Shown here: positions 59,861 to 64,000 of the stretch, one piece after another
Layout: the number at the start of each line of letters is the position of its first letter
Numbering within the stretch: position 1 is the first letter of the stretch
From: UBA7683 sp964643895
GTDB taxonomy: Bacteria; Patescibacteriota; Saccharimonadia; Saccharimonadales; UBA7683
Assembly: GCA_964643895.1 (NCBI GenBank)
Contig: CAZXUE010000001.1
Location: 1-64,000 of the forward strand
Direction of reading: 5' to 3'
Length of the DNA: 64,000 nucleotides
Position numbers and translations under genes: made by a program
The notes under the pieces: generated by a model
What the model was told of the DNA's origin: nothing
Databases searched by the model: none
Seen by the model: only the letters and a program-made list of their open reading frames with translations

Positions 59861-61469
59861 CTCTGTTGATTTCTTCTATAGTGGTCTCGCCGGCTAGGGC
59901 TTTGAGAAGGCCAGCTTGGTACATAGTGATCATGCCTTGTTCCATGGCTTTAGCTTGGATCATATCGGAGGTTGGGATGTGGTATGGATCGCGGAGCATG
60001 GCTTGGATCTCGGGCGTAACGACGAAATCTTCGATGATGCTAATACGACCTTTGTAACCAAAAGGATTTTCCTCAGACTTACCAGGTTTGTAGAGGGTGA
60101 TTTTTGTCAGGTCAGGAGCTTTAATATCTTTTGGAAGGTTTTTCAGATTTTCCCGAATATGGTTTTGAACCGCTTCATCTGGTTGGTAGGCTTGTTTGGT
60201 TTTGTCATCAAGTCTCCTTACAAGGCGCTGACTGATTATCAGTTTCACTGAAGATATAAGGATTGGGTTTACGCCAATCATGTCTATCATACGTGTAAAC
60301 GCCTCTGAGGCATTGCCGGCGTGAAAGGTTGAAAGCACCAGGTGGCCGGTTACAGCAGCCTGTAGCGCTGTGCGAGCCGTATCAACATCACGAATTTCGC
60401 CAACCATTATTACATCTGGGTCAAGGCGCATCACCGCGCGAAGTTTATTGGCAAAACTATCACCTTGCCGGCTGTAAACTGGAATTTGGCTCATACCATC
60501 AAGCCCGTATTCAACCGGATCTTCCAGCGTTATGATTTTATTCTTCGGATCGTTCATTTGTTGAAGAATTGAATAGAGCGTAGTGGTTTTACCGGAGCCC
60601 GTTGGTCCGACCATTAGAACCATGCCGTGCGGATGCGAAACAACCTCATCAATTGGCCTTCGTTCTCGTTCGCTGAGGCCAAGGTTATCGAGTCGCAGTA
60701 AGGCAGTATCCATGTTAAATAAACGCACCACCGCATCTTGACCGTATAATGTCGGTACGGTTTCGATACGCATGTTGAGGATTTTTTCAGTTCCATCCTC
60801 TTTTGTAATCTTTTGGCTCAAGTGGCCGGTTTGCGCATCTGGTGCCGAGGTAGAAATACCCGCTTTTACCGCAATTGATTGCTGCAGCTGACGATACTTT
60901 TGGTGAGAGATTATTGCAATAAGGTGTAGTGCACCGTCAAGGCGAAAGCGAATGCGCACACCGGTTCGGGCAGTTTCAAGGTGAATATCTGAGGCTTCAA
61001 GCTTATCTGCCTGTGTAATGACATAATCCAGTATGTCGTCGGAAAGCACGCCTTCAAGTGTTTGTGAAACCTGCTGCACGTTATCGCTTGCACCTTCATG
61101 ACTCACGGTAATGTCATCGTAGTGCACCTCTTTTGGCGGATCAAAGCGCAGCATGAACTCTTTAAATCCTTCATTGCTGATCATGACAAAATCAATGATT
61201 TTATCATTAAAGCGCTCGCGGAGCTTTGTCAGCATTGGCTGCGGCGTACTGATAGTAATTGCAAATGTGTAACCGCTGCCGCGGTCGTAGAGCGGCACTA
61301 ACTTGTAGTCATACATCTCTTGGTTGTTCAACACACCAGTTACAAGCTGCACATCTTGAAGCGTGCGGCTATCAACATAGGCGATCTTTAAAAGACCAGC
61401 TCGTTTTTTAGTGTTGAGCTCTTCATTTTCGCGAAACTTGAGATGATCAGCGGCATCATTAAAGGCCAT
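59853..61469 (-). CDS. pilB: type IV pilus assembly ATPase PilB, no tetracysteine motif
   Basis: PilB powers pilus extension, which CPR cells may use to contact hosts. The 538-residue product has an N-terminal MshE/T2SSE-N-like domain and Walker A GPTGSGKTTTLYS. Asp-box LEDPVEYGLDGMSQIPV, Walker B region RLDPDVIMVGEIRD and His-box GHLVLSTFHAGNA are also present. The C-terminal zinc motif (CxxC ... CxxC) is missing: RLVRRLDDKTKQAYQPD and FGYKGRISI have no cysteines. TAGAAT ends 6 nt before the ATG. The other pilus genes are outside the window. Confidence 0.93.
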   Translation of the reverse strand: MAFNDAADHLKFRENEELNTKKRAGLLKIAYVDSRTLQDVQLVTGVLNNQEMYDYKLVPLYDRGSGYTFAITISTPQPMLTKLRERFNDKIIDFVMISNEGFKEFMLRFDPPKEVHYDDITVSHEGASDNVQQVSQTLEGVLSDDILDYVITQADKLEASDIHLETARTGVRIRFRLDGALHLIAIISHQKYRQLQQSIAVKAGISTSAPDAQTGHLSQKITKEDGTEKILNMRIETVPTLYGQDAVVRLFNMDTALLRLDNLGLSERERRPIDEVVSHPHGMVLMVGPTGSGKTTTLYSILQQMNDPKNKIITLEDPVEYGLDGMSQIPVYSRQGDSFANKLRAVMRLDPDVIMVGEIRDVDTARTALQAAVTGHLVLSTFHAGNASEAFTRMIDMIGVNPILISSVKLIISQRLVRRLDDKTKQAYQPDEAVQNHIRENLKNLPKDIKAPDLTKITLYKPGKSEENPFGYKGRISIIEDFVVTPEIQAMLRDPYHIPTSDMIQAKAMEQGMITMYQAGLLKALAGETTIEEINRVI

Positions 61470-61657
61470 ACAACCATTCTACTGTAAAACATAAACGTTT
61501 CACAGTAGAATGCAAATCCCAAAATACAAATTTCAAATTCTAAATAAACTCTTCACGAGAGCGTTTGAGTTTAACTTTATTTAGATTACTGACAATTTAA
61601 AGATTATTTATAGGTTGGCGTTTGTTATTTAATCTTCTCTGTTGCATTATAGTTTCT

Positions 61658-62170
61658 ATGTATATCACCCTGGTAGCGCATAACATCCGTAGCACACATA
61701 ACGTTGGCGCCTTCTTCCGGACTTGTGATGCGCTTGGAGTTCAAAAGATTATTTTTAGCGGCTACACCCCCTATCCTACATTTGAAGGCGACAGCAGAAT
61801 GCCACATTTTGCTGATAGAATCACTCGGCAAATTCATAAAACTGCGCTTGGGGCCGAATCTTCTGTAGATTTTGAATACGTTGAAACTCTGGAGGAAGTC
61901 ATTTCTGAATTAAAAAAGCAAAGTGCAGCCCTTGTTGCGCTCGAGCAATTCCCCGATAGCATTTCCCCCGCAAATTGTGTTAAAAAACTGAAACAAGAAT
62001 ACAAAGGCAAGTCTATCGCTTTAATTATAGGCAATGAAATTCACGGTGTTGCTGATGAGATATTGCAACAAGTCGACCTTATTATGGAGATACCGATGCA
62101 TGGCATGAAAGAATCTCTCAATGTTTCTGTCGCCACAGGTATTGCACTCTATGCACTTACTACGGCTTAA
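61658..62170 (+). CDS. SpoU/TrmH family RNA 2'-O-methyltransferase
   Basis: The start MYITLVAHNIRSTHNVGAFF (61658) is the usual SPOUT N-terminus; the longer frame from 61622 lies inside the promoter. The 170-residue product has motif 1 NIRSTHNVGAFFRTCDALGV and motif 2 IALIIGNEIHGV. Motif 3 is IPMHGMKESLNVSVATGIAL. The target (tRNA or 23S rRNA) cannot be fixed. It overlaps the convergent dnaE end by 11 bp. Confidence 0.9.
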   Translation: MYITLVAHNIRSTHNVGAFFRTCDALGVQKIIFSGYTPYPTFEGDSRMPHFADRITRQIHKTALGAESSVDFEYVETLEEVISELKKQSAALVALEQFPDSISPANCVKKLKQEYKGKSIALIIGNEIHGVADEILQQVDLIMEIPMHGMKESLNVSVATGIALYALTTA

Positions 62171-64000
62171 TTGCAACGCATTCTGGTTCAAAAAATTCGT
62201 GAAGGCGAGCAGTCAACTCATCCTTGATGGTAATTTTAAACGGCATCCTAAGTGCTGTTTTACCGGTATTTTCACCTAGGACCAGAATTAACTCGTCTTC
62301 ACCGGGATGCTCTGAAGCCACTTTTTTCAGTGCCAGCAGCTTTTCATTATCGTTTGGATCTTTTACGTGGACAAAGAGCTTTTGAGTTGGCGTGGCTGTA
62401 GGCGAAGAAATAAGTGGCGGCAAACTGCTGGGCTTGCTTTTACCAGATGGAGCAGAGCCTTTGGGCGGTTTAGGCTTTTTACCTTTGGCTTGGTAGCTTT
62501 TAGCGTCTTCCTCGGATACGACATTTGCTTGATCGACCATCAGCTTGAGCTCTTGACCAATGTTACCATCGCGATCTTTGTAATTAATTTTTCCTTTTGC
62601 CAAAACAACCCGATCTTGTTGCCATACTGAATTGAGTTTTTCGTATACCCCTGGAAAAACGATGAGTTCACACTCGCCTGTTTTATCTTCAAGTTTTACA
62701 AATGCCATTTTTGAACCATTTTTAGTTGTAATGGAACGAATAGTCGTCACAACTCCACCGAGCGTGACTGTCTTGCCCTCCATACTATCGTTTATCTCGT
62801 TCATGGCCAGTGTATTTTCTTCCAGATATGTTCCGAAACCATCAAGCGGATGCCGACTCAGGTACAAGCCCAGCAACTCACGCTCAGCCAGCAACATATC
62901 GTGTTCCTTCATTTGCTCCGGAGCTTTTTCAAACTTATATTGGGGCGCAATGCTTGGGGCGGCGCCGTCAATACCGCCAAAAAGATCGGCCTGATTTGTT
63001 TCCTTCTCCTTATGGATTTTTGATCCAAGACCGAGCAGCCCCTCAAGATTAAACAAGAGATCACCGCGAGTTTCACCTAAACTATCGAATGCACCAGATT
63101 TAATTAAGCTTTCCCATACTTTACGGTTCACTTTTCTGGTATCAACTCGTTCTACAAAATCCATAACGCTCTTGAACGGTCCGGTTTCTTCTCGTACACG
63201 AATAATTTCTTCAACTGCACCGACGCCAACATTTTTAATGGCACTCATGCCAAAACGAATCTGATTTTTATCTTTTACGACACCGAACTCAACATATGAT
63301 TCATTTACGTCCGGCAATAATACCTCAATACCCATATGACGACACTCGTTGATTTCTATTGCCAAACGGTCAATATCATCAGCATCGCTAGTCATAAGTG
63401 CAGCCATGAAGGCATCTGGATAGTGTGCCTTGAGATATGCTGTCCAGTAAGCAATTAGTCCGTAGCATGCAGCATGAGATTTGTTGAAGCAATAGGCAGC
63501 GAACTCTTCAAGCTGTTTCCAAAACTTTTCCATGAGATCACGTGAGATACCTGATTGCTTTCCGCCACCTTCAATCATTTTGTCTTTCATTTTAGCCATC
63601 AGTTCAGCGTTCTTTTTTCCAATTGCTTTCCTCAAAGTGTCAGCTTCACCCCCTGTAAAGCCACAGACTTCTTTTGAGATCTGCATGACTTGTTCTTGAT
63701 ATACCAAAATACCATAAGTATTCTCAAGAGCTCCCTTCATGCTTTTGTGCGGGTAACTTATTTGCTTCTGACCATGCTTACGAGCAATAAAGTCGCCAAT
63801 AAATTGCATCGGCCCTGGGCGATAGAGCGCTACCATGGCCACAATATCTTCAAACACCGTTGGCTTGAGTTCTCTCAAGTAGCGCTTCATACCAGCGGAT
63901 TCCAACTGAAAGACACCAGTTGTATCTCCGCGCTGGAATAATTCATAGGTTTTTTCATCATCAAGCGGAATTTCTTCCGGAATGATACTTGTTTTATACA
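62160..64000 (-). CDS. dnaE: DNA polymerase III alpha subunit, C-terminal part (5' end outside window)
   Basis: DnaE is the replicative polymerase. The visible part of about 613 residues includes part of the palm/fingers region (TYELFQRGDTTGVFQLESAG, MVALYRPGPMQFIGDFIARK, GILVYQEQVMQISKEVCGFT). It also has the HhH region (FGMSAIKNVGVGAVEEI) and an OB domain (VTLGGVVTTIRSITTKNG). The reading frame is open to the right edge beyond the first visible ATG (63905), so the true start is outside. A linker (GKKPKPPKGSAPSGKSKPSS) and a short C-terminal domain close it. Confidence 0.95.
   Translation of the reverse strand, partial: YKTSIIPEEIPLDDEKTYELFQRGDTTGVFQLESAGMKRYLRELKPTVFEDIVAMVALYRPGPMQFIGDFIARKHGQKQISYPHKSMKGALENTYGILVYQEQVMQISKEVCGFTGGEADTLRKAIGKKNAELMAKMKDKMIEGGGKQSGISRDLMEKFWKQLEEFAAYCFNKSHAACYGLIAYWTAYLKAHYPDAFMAALMTSDADDIDRLAIEINECRHMGIEVLLPDVNESYVEFGVVKDKNQIRFGMSAIKNVGVGAVEEIIRVREETGPFKSVMDFVERVDTRKVNRKVWESLIKSGAFDSLGETRGDLLFNLEGLLGLGSKIHKEKETNQADLFGGIDGAAPSIAPQYKFEKAPEQMKEHDMLLAERELLGLYLSRHPLDGFGTYLEENTLAMNEINDSMEGKTVTLGGVVTTIRSITTKNGSKMAFVKLEDKTGECELIVFPGVYEKLNSVWQQDRVVLAKGKINYKDRDGNIGQELKLMVDQANVVSEEDAKSYQAKGKKPKPPKGSAPSGKSKPSSLPPLISSPTATPTQKLFVHVKDPNDNEKLLALKKVASEHPGEDELILVLGENTGKTALRMPFKITIKDELTARLHEFFEPECVAIKP

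Noticed and set aside
1..64000. CRISPR arrays, prophage, insertion sequences or replication origin
   Set aside because: I found no spaced direct repeats, transposase or integrase frames, or DnaA-box clusters.

Overview
This window looks like the genome of an ultra-reduced Patescibacteria (CPR) bacterium, most probably Candidatus Saccharibacteria (TM7). That placement is an inference from gene content. The spc operon runs rpsE to rplO with no rpmD (L30), a known CPR trait. S14 is the short-linker, cysteine-free type. Genes are tightly packed, there is a type IV pilus ATPase, and several unrecognised proteins have no close family I can name.

Positions 1-25060 form one long minus-strand block. 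In transcription order it runs rpoB-rpoC, rpsL-rpsG-(71 aa)-fusA-(195 aa)-tuf-(coiled coil)-rpsJ, two small membrane proteins, rplC-D-W-B-rpsS-rplV-rpsC-rplP-rpmC-rpsQ-rplN-X-E-rpsN-rpsH-rplF-R-rpsE-rplO-secY, then infA at the edge. It is the str/S10/spc superoperon with small insertions. adk and map are missing between secY and infA.

Positions 25400-37200 hold clpP, tig, hisS, an S66 peptidase operon behind a leader that looks like a ribosome-controlled attenuator, small coiled-coil proteins, a phosphoribosyltransferase, tRNA-Leu(UAG), rsmD and recG. Positions 37200-47900 hold an isolated strongly promoted small gene, a marR-MFS exporter pair, a pterin dehydratase-like gene, tyrS, a class A PBP, a PIN-TRAM protein, radA and an anchored metallopeptidase. 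Positions 47900-64000 hold clpC, nusA, an M1 aminopeptidase, yraN, rnhB, rplS, a malic enzyme, a broken TrmB-type regulator, pilB, a SpoU methyltransferase and the 3' part of dnaE.

The most notable observations are these. (1) A leader peptide, a 9-nt antiterminator and a terminator sit upstream of an unknown gene plus an MccF-like S66 peptidase. (2) The RNA polymerase beta' subunit has lost both zinc-binding cysteine sets, and PilB has lost its tetracysteine motif. (3) S12 carries Arg and Pro at the two classic streptomycin-resistance lysines. (4) EF-G has NKIN instead of NKxD, and an altered G5 motif. (5) Perfect CIRCE operators lie in front of clpP and clpC. (6) Many genes have a -10 box only 6-8 nt before the ATG, suggesting leaderless mRNAs. 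(7) Three genes have broken reading frames: the rpsE C-terminus, a Cys-rich ORF with an in-frame TGA after nusA, and the TrmB-like gene.
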